Shown piece after piece: positions 51,008 to 61,074 of a DNA stretch of 64,000 nt (positions within the stretch are counted from its first letter, which is position 1; every line of letters begins with the position of its first letter). This DNA is from an uncultured Thiocystis sp. (lineage in GTDB: Bacteria > Pseudomonadota > Gammaproteobacteria > Chromatiales > Chromatiaceae): the NCBI RefSeq assembly GCF_903866365.1, contig NZ_CAIPNF010000267.1:1-64000 (forward strand), read 5' to 3'. The notes below the pieces were generated by a model. The model saw only the letters and a list, made by a program, of their open reading frames with translations. It did not search any database and had not been told where the DNA came from. The translations under genes and the position numbers were made by a program.

Positions 51008-52962
51008 ATCCGATGATCGACCGGCTGCGGTCGCGCACCGCGGCCTTTGCCCATGATCTGCTGACCATCCCGGCAAGCTGGTTCCTGGCCTATTGGCTGC
51101 GCTTCAATCTCGATCGGATTCCGCCGGATTTCGTCACCGGCGCGCTGCAGTCGCTGCCCTGGGTCATCCTGATCCAGGGAGCGGTCTATTGGCTCTTTGG
51201 TCTGTATCGCGGCGTCTGGCGCTTTGCCTCCGTTCCGGACCTGGTGCGGATCACCAAGGCGGTGCTCACCGGAACCGCAGCGATTGTCGTCCTGCTGTTC
51301 ATCGTCAACCGCTCGGCCTTAGTCCCGCGCTCGGTCCCAGTCCTCTATCTCGGGCTGCAGCTCGTGCTTCTGGCGGGTCCACGCTTGATTTACCGCTGGC
51401 TCAAGGATCATCGGCTCAATCTGTCGTCCGGCCAGCGGGTGCTGATCGTCGGAGCCGGTCGCGCTGGCGAGATGCTCGCCCGCGACATGCTCCGCGATCC
51501 GCATCGCGCCTATTTTCCGCTGGGCTTCGTCGACGACAAACTGCGACGCCAGGGCTCCGAGGTCCATGGTGTCCCCGTGCTGGGACCGACCGAGTCCATC
51601 CCCGAACTCGTCGAGCGCCTGGGCATCGACCTGCTGATGCTGGCCATACCGAGCGCGACGGCGCGGGAGATGCGTCGTCTGGTCGAGCTCTGCGAACACA
51701 CCGGCGTGGCATTCCGGACCGTCCCCGAGCTGCGCAGCCTGATGTCGGGCCAGGTCAATCTCAGTCAGTTGCGGCCGGTGTCGATCGAAGACCTGCTTGG
51801 CCGCGAGCCGATTCAGCTCGATTGGAACGCGATTCACGACGGGCTCGCGGGTCGCGATATCCTGATCACCGGCGCCGGCGGTTCCATCGGCTCCGAACTG
51901 GTCCGCCAGATTGCCGGCGCCGGCCCGGCCCGCCTGATCCTGCTCGATCACAGCGAATTCAATCTTTACCGCATCGAGATGGAATTGCTGGAGACCTATC
52001 CGACACTCTGTTTTTCGCGTCATCTGCTCGATGTCGCCGACGCCAGCGCGGTCGCGGCGTTGTTTCGGGACGAGCGTCCCGGGATCGTCTTTCACGCCGC
52101 CGCCTACAAGCATGTTCCACTACTTGAAAACCAGCTCCGCGCGGCGGTCCGCAACAATGTCATGGGCACCCGCATCGTCGCCGAGGCGGCGGCGGCCAGC
52201 GGCTGCGAGCGCTTCGTCCTGATCTCCACCGACAAAGCGGTGAACCCGTCGAACGTGATGGGCGCGACCAAGCGGATCGCCGAGTCGATCTGTCAGATTC
52301 TGGACGGACAGTCCGCGTGCCGCTTCATCACCGTGCGCTTCGGCAATGTGCTGGGATCGGCGGGCAGCGTGGTGCCCCTGTTTCAGCGTCAGATCGCGCG
52401 CGGCGGCCCAGTCACCGTCACCCACCCGGAGATCGAGCGGTTTTTCATGACCATTCCCGAGGCCTGTCAGCTCATCATGCAGGCCGCCACGATCGGTGCT
52501 GGCGGAGAAATCTTTGTCCTCGACATGGGCGAGCCCATCAAGATCCGCTATCTTGCCGAACAGATGATCCGCCTGTCCGGACATGAAGCTGGCGAAGGCA
52601 TTGCCATCGACTATATCGGCCTGCGTCCGGGCGAAAAACTGTTCGAAGAGTTGTTTTATGCCTCTGAAGAACTCGTTGCAACGCAACACCCCAAGATTCG
52701 GGTGGCGCGGCGCGGCGCCGGACTGAACCGCATGGCGATCGCACAGGGCCTGGAGGCACTCCGTCAGTCCGCCGAGACGGCCGACCAGTCCGGAATGATC
52801 GCGGCGTTCGCAGACCTGGTGCCGGAATGGCGCGGGATACCGGACTGCGCCCACTCAACAACGTGCGACCCGACCAAACCGCATCCAGTGCATTGCGTTG
52901 TTTCGACCGACACTCTAGCGACGTGTCCAGCCGCGGCGATCGGTGAGGCACGTTTGCAATGA
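51004..52962 (+). CDS. Membrane nucleotide-sugar 4,6-dehydratase/epimerase (WbpM/CapD/FlaA1)
   Basis: 652-aa protein with four N-terminal TM helices (about 15-125), a first Rossmann domain (VLIVGAGRAGEMLARD), and a second catalytic Rossmann domain (ITGAGGSIGSELV at about 290) with the FlaA1-type STDKAVNPSNVMGATKR in place of YxxxK. It should act on UDP-GlcNAc-type sugars for O-antigen or exopolysaccharide. The last 40 residues form a Cys/His-rich, non-family tail (four Cys). It overlaps the WecA-like gene by 4 bases; gspE follows after 45 bases. Confidence 0.92.
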   Translation: MNPMIDRLRSRTAAFAHDLLTIPASWFLAYWLRFNLDRIPPDFVTGALQSLPWVILIQGAVYWLFGLYRGVWRFASVPDLVRITKAVLTGTAAIVVLLFIVNRSALVPRSVPVLYLGLQLVLLAGPRLIYRWLKDHRLNLSSGQRVLIVGAGRAGEMLARDMLRDPHRAYFPLGFVDDKLRRQGSEVHGVPVLGPTESIPELVERLGIDLLMLAIPSATAREMRRLVELCEHTGVAFRTVPELRSLMSGQVNLSQLRPVSIEDLLGREPIQLDWNAIHDGLAGRDILITGAGGSIGSELVRQIAGAGPARLILLDHSEFNLYRIEMELLETYPTLCFSRHLLDVADASAVAALFRDERPGIVFHAAAYKHVPLLENQLRAAVRNNVMGTRIVAEAAAASGCERFVLISTDKAVNPSNVMGATKRIAESICQILDGQSACRFITVRFGNVLGSAGSVVPLFQRQIARGGPVTVTHPEIERFFMTIPEACQLIMQAATIGAGGEIFVLDMGEPIKIRYLAEQMIRLSGHEAGEGIAIDYIGLRPGEKLFEELFYASEELVATQHPKIRVARRGAGLNRMAIAQGLEALRQSAETADQSGMIAAFADLVPEWRGIPDCAHSTTCDPTKPHPVHCVVSTDTLATCPAAAIGEARLQ

Positions 52963-53007
52963 TCCACTCAAGCCGCCCGATCCTGAGCGCGCCAAGGGAA
53001 GCCCCTG

Positions 53008-54786
53008 ATGCAAGACGACACGATTCTCGACAAGGCACCCGTCATTCGTGCATTACGCGACGATCCGAACGATGCCCCACTCGGCGAAACTGTACTTGAT
53101 ACCCCGGACATCACACCTGAATCGGGCGTGGTCGCCTCGCTGCAAGCGCAGGGTAAACTGACCCCTGGCGATCTCGCGCGCGCGCGTCGCCTGGCCGAGG
53201 ATGGCGGCGATCAATTGCTGCCGATGCTGGTGCGTCTGGGTTTGATCTCGGAGCGTGACATGGCCCGGTCAATGTCCGAGGTCTTGGGACTGCCACTCGC
53301 GGACGCCACGGCCTTTCCGAGCGAGCCAGTGCGGGAAGACCTCTTTTCATTACGCTTCCTCAAGGACTCCCGCGTGCTGCCACTGGCCGACGATGAGCAA
53401 CACATCGAGGTCGCGCTAGCCAACCCCATCGACGGCTTTGTCATTGCGGCAATCCAGATGGCGGCGGGCAAAGCGGTGCACGCATCGGTCGCCCCGCCGA
53501 CCGAGATCGAGGCCGCCATCGAGCGTCTCTATGAAAAAGTCGAGGAGACGCCCACGGATCCCGATGCCGACTTCGGCGATTTCGATGAAGAAGACATCGA
53601 GCATCTCAAGGATCTGGCCAGCGAGGCGCCAGTCATCCGCATGGTCAATCAGCTCATCCAGAAGGCCGTCGAATCGCGCGCCTCGGACATCCACATCGAA
53701 CCTTTCGCCGACGAATTAAAGGTACGCTATCGAGTTGACGGCATCCTGAAAGAGGTCGACGCGCCGCCCGTGCGCTCGACCGCCGCCGTCATCTCGCGGA
53801 TCAAGATCATGGCCAAGCTCAATATCGCCGAACGCCGTCTGCCCCAGGACGGTCGCATCCCGATCCGCATCCAGGGCAAGGAGCTCGATCTGCGCGTCTC
53901 GACGGTGCCGACCATGTTTGGCGAGAGCGTGGTGATGCGTCTGCTCGACAAGGAAAGCGTGCGCTTCGATCTCGACGCGCTCGGGTTCGATGGCTCGCCG
54001 CGCGAACGTCTCCGGGTGATTCTGGAGCAACCTTACGGTATCCTGCTGGTGACCGGGCCGACCGGCTCGGGCAAAAGCACCACCCTCTATACCGCGCTCA
54101 GCCGTCTCAACACCGAGGAACGCAAGATCATCACGGTCGAGGATCCGGTCGAGTACCAGTTGCCCGGCATCAACCAGATCCAGGTCAAGGCGGCGATCGG
54201 CATGACCTTTTCCGGCGCGTTGCGCGCCATCGTCCGGCAGGATCCCGACATCATCATGGTCGGCGAAATGCGCGACCTGGAGACCGCGCGGATCGCGGTG
54301 CAGTCGGCGTTGACCGGACATGTCGTGCTCTCCACCCTGCACACCAACGATGCCGCCAGCGGCGTGACCCGTCTACTGGACATGGGCGTCGAGGATTACC
54401 TGCTCACCTCCACCATCAATGGCATCCTCGCCCAGCGTCTGGTGCGCCGGCTCTGTCCGCACTGTCGGGCGTCCTATCGCGCACTCCCCGAGCTGGCCGA
54501 GCGCTTCGCCCATATGGCCGGCGTCTCCAATGACATCGATCTGCATCGAGCGGTTGGCTGCGAGGCCTGCAACGGCACCGGTTATCGTGGCCGTCTGGTC
54601 ATCACCGAGGTCTTGATGATGACGGATCAGATCCGCAAGGCGGTGCTCGGCCACGCCACCGCAACCGAGATCCGGCGGATTGCCGTCGACGAGGGGATGG
54701 AAACCATGTACCAGGATGGACTGCGTAAAGCGCTCGATGGCCGCACGACCATCGAAGAAGTCCTGCGCGTGGCCGAGGACAATTAA
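53008..54786 (+). CDS. gspE: Type II secretion ATPase GspE
   Basis: 592-aa cytoplasmic ATPase that drives pseudopilus assembly. The N-terminal GspE/MshEN domains (about 30-170) lead to the ATPase core with Walker A GPTGSGKSTTLY (near 350), Asp box HIEPF, Walker B IMVGEMRDLETA and the His box LHTNDA. A zinc-binding four-Cys insertion (CPHC and CEAC, about 487-515) is typical of GspE/PilB. It opens the gspEFGHIJKLMND run on this strand. Confidence 0.95.
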   Translation: MQDDTILDKAPVIRALRDDPNDAPLGETVLDTPDITPESGVVASLQAQGKLTPGDLARARRLAEDGGDQLLPMLVRLGLISERDMARSMSEVLGLPLADATAFPSEPVREDLFSLRFLKDSRVLPLADDEQHIEVALANPIDGFVIAAIQMAAGKAVHASVAPPTEIEAAIERLYEKVEETPTDPDADFGDFDEEDIEHLKDLASEAPVIRMVNQLIQKAVESRASDIHIEPFADELKVRYRVDGILKEVDAPPVRSTAAVISRIKIMAKLNIAERRLPQDGRIPIRIQGKELDLRVSTVPTMFGESVVMRLLDKESVRFDLDALGFDGSPRERLRVILEQPYGILLVTGPTGSGKSTTLYTALSRLNTEERKIITVEDPVEYQLPGINQIQVKAAIGMTFSGALRAIVRQDPDIIMVGEMRDLETARIAVQSALTGHVVLSTLHTNDAASGVTRLLDMGVEDYLLTSTINGILAQRLVRRLCPHCRASYRALPELAERFAHMAGVSNDIDLHRAVGCEACNGTGYRGRLVITEVLMMTDQIRKAVLGHATATEIRRIAVDEGMETMYQDGLRKALDGRTTIEEVLRVAEDN

Positions 54787-54867
54787 ACCTCGGCTCGCCG
54801 ATCGCCGTCGGTCACGATGGGGCGGGACGCATTTGACATCTCACAGATCGCTCCGGACACGTTTTCA

Positions 54868-56076
54868 ATGCCAAAATTTTTCTACAAGGCCGTCAAACTC
54901 GATGGCGAGTCTGTCGAGGGCGAGCTTGAGGCCGCGGACGAAGCGGCCGTGATGCGTCAGCTGCAAAAGGATGGGCTGATTCTGATCCAGGCCCGCACGT
55001 CCAAAAGCCTGTTCGCCCAACTAAGACGCGCGCGGCGGCGGCGACTCAGCCAAAAAGAGATCGGTATCCTGACCCGTGAGCTGGCAACACTCCTGGAAGC
55101 AGGCATGACCCTGGACCGCTCGTTGCAGATTCTGGTCGATCTCACCGAACCTGATCATCTGGTCCACGTCCTTTCGGACCTTCAGGAGCGGGTGCGTGGA
55201 GGGGCCACCTTTTCCAGCGCGCTGGATGTCCAGGACGGTCAGTTTCCGCGGCTCTATGTCAACATGGTCAAGGCCGGCGAGGCCAGCGGCGCTCTGGATC
55301 AGGTGCTCGATCGTCTGGCCGATTATCTGGAGCGGGTCGCCGAACTGCGCCAGACCGTCACCTCCGCCCTGGTTTACCCCGCCATCCTGCTCTTCGTCGC
55401 CGCGCTCTCGGTCATCATGCTGCTGGTGTTCGTGGTTCCGCAGTTCTCTGCTCTGTTCGAAGATATGGGCGCGGCCCTGCCATTGCCAACACAAATTGTG
55501 GTCGCGGCGGGGGATCTGTTCCGGAACTATTGGTGGGCCATGCTGTGTGCGATCGCCTTGATTGCGGTGGCTCTCGAACGCTGGATGCAAAATCCCGTGG
55601 TGCGTGAGCGGTTCGATCACAAGGTGCTCGACCTACCCCTGTTCGGCGATCTGATCTGGAAAATGGAGACCGCCCGACTTTGCCACACATTGTCGACACT
55701 GCTGAAAAACGGCCTGCCGCTACTGAACGCCCTGACGCTGGCCCGGGAGGTGGTGTCCAATCGCAAACTGTCCGGTCTGCTGAATGAAGCGGGCGACGAC
55801 CTCAAACATGGCCGGGGGCTCGCCGGGCCACTGGTTCGACTTCAGGCCCTACCGGATCTGGCGCTCCAGATGATCCGGGTCGGCGAGGAGTCGGGTAGCC
55901 TGGACGCCATGCTGGCCAAGGTGGCAAACATCTATGATCGGGAGACTCGAAACAGCGTTCAGAGTATGCTCACCATGTTGGAACCGATGCTGATCATTGG
56001 ACTTGGCGTGATCGTGGCCGGCATCATCATGTCCATTCTGATGGCCATATTGGGAGCCAACGATCTGGTCTTTTGA
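54868..56076 (+). CDS. gspF: Type II secretion inner-membrane protein GspF
   Basis: 402-aa platform protein with two copies of the T2SSF domain: the first (about 65-190; LTRELATLLEAGMTLDRSLQIL) and second (about 270-395; LCHTLSTLLKNGLPLLNALTLA). Three TM helices flank them. It links GspE to the pseudopilus. The start at 54868 gives the standard MPKFFYKA beginning; 17 further codons upstream are not GspF-like. Confidence 0.95.
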   Translation: MPKFFYKAVKLDGESVEGELEAADEAAVMRQLQKDGLILIQARTSKSLFAQLRRARRRRLSQKEIGILTRELATLLEAGMTLDRSLQILVDLTEPDHLVHVLSDLQERVRGGATFSSALDVQDGQFPRLYVNMVKAGEASGALDQVLDRLADYLERVAELRQTVTSALVYPAILLFVAALSVIMLLVFVVPQFSALFEDMGAALPLPTQIVVAAGDLFRNYWWAMLCAIALIAVALERWMQNPVVRERFDHKVLDLPLFGDLIWKMETARLCHTLSTLLKNGLPLLNALTLAREVVSNRKLSGLLNEAGDDLKHGRGLAGPLVRLQALPDLALQMIRVGEESGSLDAMLAKVANIYDRETRNSVQSMLTMLEPMLIIGLGVIVAGIIMSILMAILGANDLVF

Positions 56077-56169
56077 CCGGCCCGCTTCCACACTTGGCCA
56101 CTCCACCCTTGCGTCCTAAAATACCCGCGCGCAATCAATCAGACCAAGCACGGGAATCGAGGTATCCAG

Positions 56170-56589
56170 ATGCATTCAATCAACTCCAGACATCGCCGCG
56201 GCTTCACGCTGGTCGAACTGCTCGTCGTTCTTGCCATCCTCGGGCTGCTCGCCGGGCTGGTTGGCCCACAGGTGATGAAGTTTCTCGGCAGTTCCAAGAC
56301 CAAGACGGCCAAGCTCCAGATCGAAGACCTTGCGGCCACGCTCGATCTGTACCGGCTGGAGCTTGGCTATTATCCCAGTGACATCAAGGCGCTGGTCGAA
56401 AAGCCCGGCGATGTGCCGAACTGGAATGGACCTTATCTGAAAAAAGGCGATATCCCGAAAGACCCCTGGGGCTTCGAATACCAATACCGCTATCCAGGAG
56501 AAAACGGCAGTTTCGACATCTGGTCGCTCGGCGCCGACAATCGAGATGGCGGCGAAGGCGAGAACGCCGATATCCGCAACTGGGAATAG
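56170..56589 (+). CDS. gspG: Major pseudopilin GspG
   Basis: 139-aa major pseudopilin. Prepilin-peptidase site HRRG|FTLVELLVVLAI: cleavage after G11, with Glu at +5 of the mature protein. The C-terminal calcium-site region is present (SLGADNRDGGEGENADIRNW). It builds the pseudopilus shaft. 93 bases follow gspF. Confidence 0.96.
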   Translation: MHSINSRHRRGFTLVELLVVLAILGLLAGLVGPQVMKFLGSSKTKTAKLQIEDLAATLDLYRLELGYYPSDIKALVEKPGDVPNWNGPYLKKGDIPKDPWGFEYQYRYPGENGSFDIWSLGADNRDGGEGENADIRNWE

Positions 56590-56652
56590 TGTGTCGCATC
56601 GCTAGATCTATCCAGAGCGAAGTCAAAGGGTGCCGCGCAACCCATCAATGCC

Positions 56653-57135
56653 ATGTTAATCACACGACCTGCCATCGCGTTTTCACGCACCCGGCATGCT
56701 GGTTTCACTCTCGTCGAACTGCTGGTGGTGCTCGCCATCGCCGCGCTCATGATGACGGCGGTTCCCTCGCTGTTTTCCGCCTCGTTTCCAGGGCTTGAAA
56801 TGAAGTCGGCGGCACGCCGCACCGCCGCGACCCTGCGACTGGCAAGGGAATCCGCCATTCGCCGGGGAACCGATACCGAGTTGCTGATCGACGTGGATGC
56901 GCACCGACTCGATCTCCAGGGCTATCGCAGCTTCAGGTTTCCGACGCGGCTGACGATCCAATTGGAGACGGCCAGTCGCGAGATGCTGGATGATCGGCGG
57001 GGTGTCATCCGCTTTTTCCCGGATGGAAGCTCGACCGGCGGGCGCATCATCGTGGAAAATCAGGGGCATGGCTACCAGATCGGGGTGATCTGGCTGACTG
57101 GACGCATCGAGCTGGCACCCTGGGAGGCGCCTTGA
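56653..57135 (+). CDS. gspH: Minor pseudopilin GspH
   Basis: 160-aa minor pseudopilin. The type IV signal is RTRHAG|FTLVELLVVLAIAA, with cleavage after residue 17 and Glu at +5. The following beta-rich part (AARRTAATLRLARESAIRRG) matches GspH. Its stop overlaps the TTG start of gspI. Confidence 0.92.
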   Translation: MLITRPAIAFSRTRHAGFTLVELLVVLAIAALMMTAVPSLFSASFPGLEMKSAARRTAATLRLARESAIRRGTDTELLIDVDAHRLDLQGYRSFRFPTRLTIQLETASREMLDDRRGVIRFFPDGSSTGGRIIVENQGHGYQIGVIWLTGRIELAPWEAP

Positions 57136-57548
57136 ACATCCACTGTCAGCGTGGCTTCTCGCTGCTGGAGGTCTTGGTGGCCTTCGCGATCCTGGCCATC
57201 ACGCTGGGCGTGCTCATGGAAATCTTTTCCCGCGCGAGTCTGGCCGCCATCGTCTCGTCCCGGTACAGTCAAGCGGCATCGCTCGTCGAGTCAAAGCTCG
57301 CCGCTGCCGGTGTCGAGGTGCCATTGGAGGAGGGCTCTTTCGCGGGCGAGACCGAGGATGGCTTCGCTTGGGAGGTGACCATGGCGCCCTTCGAGATCGC
57401 GGATGAAACCATGTCCGCCGGACTTCGCTCAGGACAACTGGAGTTGCCGTCCACTCCATACCGCGTGAATGCGACCGCCCTCTGGCAGGATACCGGTCAA
57501 GTTCGCCGCTTGACCGTGTCGACCCTGCGTCTCGGCGAACGTCGCTAG
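57132..57548 (+). CDS. gspI: Minor pseudopilin GspI
   Basis: 138-aa minor pseudopilin. Very short leader before QRG|FSLLEVLVAFAILA (cleavage after G8). The start is TTG at 57132, overlapping the gspH stop (TTGA). The mature part with ASLVESKLAAAGVE and LEEGSFAGETEDGF fits GspI, which nucleates the GspI-J-K tip complex. Confidence 0.92.
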   Translation: MNIHCQRGFSLLEVLVAFAILAITLGVLMEIFSRASLAAIVSSRYSQAASLVESKLAAAGVEVPLEEGSFAGETEDGFAWEVTMAPFEIADETMSAGLRSGQLELPSTPYRVNATALWQDTGQVRRLTVSTLRLGERR

Positions 57549-57560
57549 GTGAAGTGTCAA

Positions 57561-58268
57561 ATGCTTCATTCTGCGCGACAAGCGGAACAGATTCGCGGCT
57601 TTACCCTGGTCGAGCTCCTGATTGCCCTAGCCATGATCAGCCTGATTACGCTACTGCTGTTTTCAGGACTCCGTCTAGGTTCGCGTGCCTGGGAAAGTAT
57701 CGATGCCGCCGCCGAACAAGTTGGCGCACTCCGTCTCGCACATGGCTTTTTAAGTCGCACCCTGAGTCAGGCGAGGTTCGTGACCACCATCATCGATGGC
57801 GAATCCGTCGTGATTTTTGGCGGAGATGCCCAGCACATCGAATTTACCGCGCCCTTGTCGCAACATGTCGGCGTTTCCGGTCTCTATGTCCTCAGTCTGA
57901 CACTTGAGGACCATGGAGACTTTCGCGCACTCATGCTGACGCGCTGGCTGTTGCACCCGGAGATCCTGGATGGCGGCGACGAATTCCCACCTTGGGTGCC
58001 ACTGGGAAAAGATCAGGCCATGTCGATGAACGACCTTCCATCCGAGATGGATGCCGCCGGTGGGGCATTCGGTCGAACCCTGCTGCTTGATCATGTTGAC
58101 GTTTTCGACATCGCCTACTATGGCATTCGCGATGAAGAGACGGACCCCGACTGGCATCCGGACTGGTTCGATCAATCGAGTTTACCGACCAAAATACGCA
58201 TCCGTCTGACCACGCTCTCCCGAACATGGCCCGATCTCGTCATCGCCCTTCCCTCACAACCAAGCTGA
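57561..58268 (+). CDS. gspJ: Minor pseudopilin GspJ
   Basis: 235-aa minor pseudopilin; leader and signal EQIRG|FTLVELLIALAMISL, cleavage after residue 13. The ATG at 57561 is preferred because AGGTG lies about 9 bases upstream; a GTG at 57549 directly after the gspI stop would add four residues. Part of the tip complex with GspI and GspK. Confidence 0.92.
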   Translation: MLHSARQAEQIRGFTLVELLIALAMISLITLLLFSGLRLGSRAWESIDAAAEQVGALRLAHGFLSRTLSQARFVTTIIDGESVVIFGGDAQHIEFTAPLSQHVGVSGLYVLSLTLEDHGDFRALMLTRWLLHPEILDGGDEFPPWVPLGKDQAMSMNDLPSEMDAAGGAFGRTLLLDHVDVFDIAYYGIRDEETDPDWHPDWFDQSSLPTKIRIRLTTLSRTWPDLVIALPSQPS

Positions 58269-59218
58269 TGACTCACCCGACTCGTCAACGCGGCATTGCC
58301 TTGATGCTGGTCATGTGGGTGCTGACCCTGCTCACGGTCATGGCGGTCAGTATGACCGCCGCCCAGCGCACCGAAATCGCGCTCACCGACAATCATGTCG
58401 CGGAAACCCGTTTTCGAGTCATGAGCGATGCCGCGATCGCGTATACGGCCTTACAGTTCATGTCCCTCGACTCCGCTCCGGACGAACCGCCGCCGCTCGA
58501 GGATGACGAAGAGGCGCAAACGTCCGTTTGGCGACCGAATGGCTCGCCTCGAATCTGGCATTTCGCGGGCGCGGAGATGACGATCGCGGTCTTTAACGAA
58601 CTGTCTCGGATCAATCTGAATCAGGCCGAGCCGGCACTGCTTGCCACCCTGCTGAAGGTTCTTCAGGCACCCGAGGATCAAGCGGAACCGCTAGCAGCCG
58701 CCATCGTCGACTGGCGTGACGAGGACGATCTCGTGCAGCTTAACGGCGCGGAAGATGACGACTATCAAAACGCAGGGATCGCTTTCGGTGCTAAGGATGA
58801 ACCCTTTATCGTCGTCGAGGAATTACGCCAGGTTCTCGGGATGACCCAGGATATCTACCGGCGGCTGGCTCCAGAGGTTACCCTTGAAGGCGAGGGAGAA
58901 GACCTGGTCGTCGAGTTTGCTTCCCCTGCCGTCCTTGCCGCGACTCAGGGACTCTCGCTGGAAGATGCTCAACTTCAGATTGCCGAGCGGGACTTGACGA
59001 CCGTTCCCGGCGCGAGAGAACCCCTGACACTGGATCGTGGCGGACCGATCTATCGCATCCAGGTGACCGAGCAATTGAGCGGGCGGCAGGGGCGTCGGAT
59101 GGAGGCGCTGATGGAACTGATGCCTGGTCAGCAACCGCCTTATCTGGTTCACTGGCGGCGTTTCGGACTCGATTCCGAAGCGCCATCCAATCCGTCATTG
59201 GAGTCAGAGAGTGGTTAA
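58268..59218 (+). CDS. gspK: Minor pseudopilin GspK
   Basis: 316-aa large minor pseudopilin. The signal TRQRG|IALMLVMWVLTLLTVMA lacks the Glu at +5, the normal feature of GspK as the tip subunit. The start shares one base with the gspJ stop (TGATG). The helical domain with NELSRINLNQAEPALLATLL and WRDEDDL matches T2SSK. Confidence 0.92.
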   Translation: MTHPTRQRGIALMLVMWVLTLLTVMAVSMTAAQRTEIALTDNHVAETRFRVMSDAAIAYTALQFMSLDSAPDEPPPLEDDEEAQTSVWRPNGSPRIWHFAGAEMTIAVFNELSRINLNQAEPALLATLLKVLQAPEDQAEPLAAAIVDWRDEDDLVQLNGAEDDDYQNAGIAFGAKDEPFIVVEELRQVLGMTQDIYRRLAPEVTLEGEGEDLVVEFASPAVLAATQGLSLEDAQLQIAERDLTTVPGAREPLTLDRGGPIYRIQVTEQLSGRQGRRMEALMELMPGQQPPYLVHWRRFGLDSEAPSNPSLESESG

Positions 59219-59362
59219 ACAGCGTCTACCCGGACGGTCCTGTATGCTGGCGCACAAAACCGAGCGATCGCAACGATACCGGGCACGGTTTAGATCATTG
59301 CGAGCACTCGCGATCCATCGCCAAAACCCTGTTTAAGCTCTGTTTGGAGCCGCATCCCGCTC

Positions 59363-60463
59363 ATGACGCTCACCGATCGTTTGAACCGCCTTCTCCAGGG
59401 TCTGCCCCGAACGGGGCCTGACGCTCCCGAAGGGCTACAGGATCTCCTGGAGCGACTTGCGGTTTGCCTGCCGACGTTTGTCAGGCAAGCTCTCGCGAGT
59501 CGCCATCGGCGTCTGATTGTCGAGGTTGATGACACAACAGGGCATTTATTACTAGCGACCGGTCAGGCACAAGAGGCGATCGGAGAATTCGATCTCAACG
59601 CCACCACGACGCTGCCTGGCGTTGTCGATGAGCGAGGCAGGGACCATGGACATACGACGGTGCTTTTGCTGCCCCAGGATGCCATTCTGACCAGGACCGT
59701 CTCGTTTCCCGCTCAGGTGCGGAGCAATCTGCATCAGGTACTGCAACACGAGCTGGATCGTCTTTCGCCCTTTCAGCCACATGAAGTGGTCTTCGACTAC
59801 ACGCTGCGCCCCGGCTCCAAGCAAGCCAACCGTTTGACCCTCGACCTGGCGCTTTGCCGACGCGATCATCTTGAGGGCTGGATCAAACGCATGGCCGATG
59901 CAGGCTCACCGATTGACCGGATCAGTTGGCGGGGCGCCTGGCCGCGCGCCAATCTGATGCCAGTGCAGGAACGTCCAAGCCGCCGCAAGAATGCATTCGG
60001 CATGAACGGTGTATTGGCCATCATGACGATCCTGTTGGCCTTGAGCATTCTACTGACTCCGGTGTGGCAGAAGAACCGCATCGCCCAAGCATTGGAGACG
60101 GAGGTGCGCAACACCCGTACCCAAGCCGTTGCCGTGGATGAATTGCGACAGGAGCTGGAACAGGCCCGCCGGGGCAGCACTGCGGTTCTCCAACAGAAGT
60201 GGGATCAACCGCCGATTTTGAAAATGCTGCGCGAACTGACGGACCGTCTTCCCGATGACACCTGGATCCAGAGTTTTGAATACAATCAGGGCCAGGTCGA
60301 TCTGCGCGGCGAATCGGGACAGGCAACGGCCCTGATCGCTATCCTCGAACAGGCGCCCGGCATTGATGGCGTCTCGTTCAAGTCCCCGGTCACGCAAATC
60401 GCCCGCACCGGCAGTGAACGCTTCAATATTTCTTTCCGTTTTACCAACCAGGGGGAAGATTGA
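59363..60463 (+). CDS. gspL: Type II secretion protein GspL
   Basis: 366-aa protein with a cytoplasmic part (1-205) that contacts GspE, one TM helix (about 213-233, VLAIMTILLALSILLTPVW) and a periplasmic PilN/ferredoxin-like domain. It resembles the PilMN-type GspL of this group; the actin-like N-terminal domain is only partly recognisable. 144 bases without a gene precede it, longer than the other junctions here. Confidence 0.85.
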   Translation: MTLTDRLNRLLQGLPRTGPDAPEGLQDLLERLAVCLPTFVRQALASRHRRLIVEVDDTTGHLLLATGQAQEAIGEFDLNATTTLPGVVDERGRDHGHTTVLLLPQDAILTRTVSFPAQVRSNLHQVLQHELDRLSPFQPHEVVFDYTLRPGSKQANRLTLDLALCRRDHLEGWIKRMADAGSPIDRISWRGAWPRANLMPVQERPSRRKNAFGMNGVLAIMTILLALSILLTPVWQKNRIAQALETEVRNTRTQAVAVDELRQELEQARRGSTAVLQQKWDQPPILKMLRELTDRLPDDTWIQSFEYNQGQVDLRGESGQATALIAILEQAPGIDGVSFKSPVTQIARTGSERFNISFRFTNQGED

Positions 60464-61074
60464 TGCCAAATCCTTCTCCAAAAATCTTTTGCGCACTCGT
60501 CTGGATTGTGGTGGTCATGGTTCCGCTAACGCTTCTCGCGGGCATCCTGATTCCATGGGCGGACGAGCTTGCGAGTCTGGACCAACGCATGGCGACCAGC
60601 GAAGAACAACTGACCCGTTATCGGCGGTTGGTACAAACGCTACCCAGCCTCAAAGACGAACTGGAACGCGTGCGGAAAAACGAAGCCTTTAAAGAATTTT
60701 ATTTCAAGGCGCCAACACCCTCTCTCGCCGGGGCTCAACTCCAAAGCCAGGTTCAGGAAATCGTCATGGCCGCCAAGGGCCGGTTAGTCAGTACCCAACT
60801 GCTTCCGGAAGATAAAAACCAGGATCCGCCAAGAGTGCGTGTTCGCACCCAGATTCAGGGCACGACCGAGGCGCTGCTCGATGTGCTGCTGCAGATCGAA
60901 CAAGCCCGACCCTTCCTCTTTGTCGAACAGATCTCGGTACGTTCCTCGGCGCGCCCGCAGCTTCCGACGCAGAATGCACGTGGGATGATGCGTCGCGCAC
61001 CGACGAATCCGGCCGGAGAATTGACGGTCAGACTGGATATCTTTGGCTTTGCGCTCGCTGGAGGTGACACTTGA
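60463..61074 (+). CDS. gspM: Type II secretion protein GspM
   Basis: 203-aa inner-membrane protein with one N-terminal TM helix (about 9-30), a coiled segment (DQRMATSEEQLTRYRRLVQTL) and a small periplasmic domain (QVQEIVMAAKGRLVSTQLLPE). The ATG shares one base with the gspL stop (TGATG). Works with GspL on the platform. Confidence 0.86.
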   Translation: MPNPSPKIFCALVWIVVVMVPLTLLAGILIPWADELASLDQRMATSEEQLTRYRRLVQTLPSLKDELERVRKNEAFKEFYFKAPTPSLAGAQLQSQVQEIVMAAKGRLVSTQLLPEDKNQDPPRVRVRTQIQGTTEALLDVLLQIEQARPFLFVEQISVRSSARPQLPTQNARGMMRRAPTNPAGELTVRLDIFGFALAGGDT

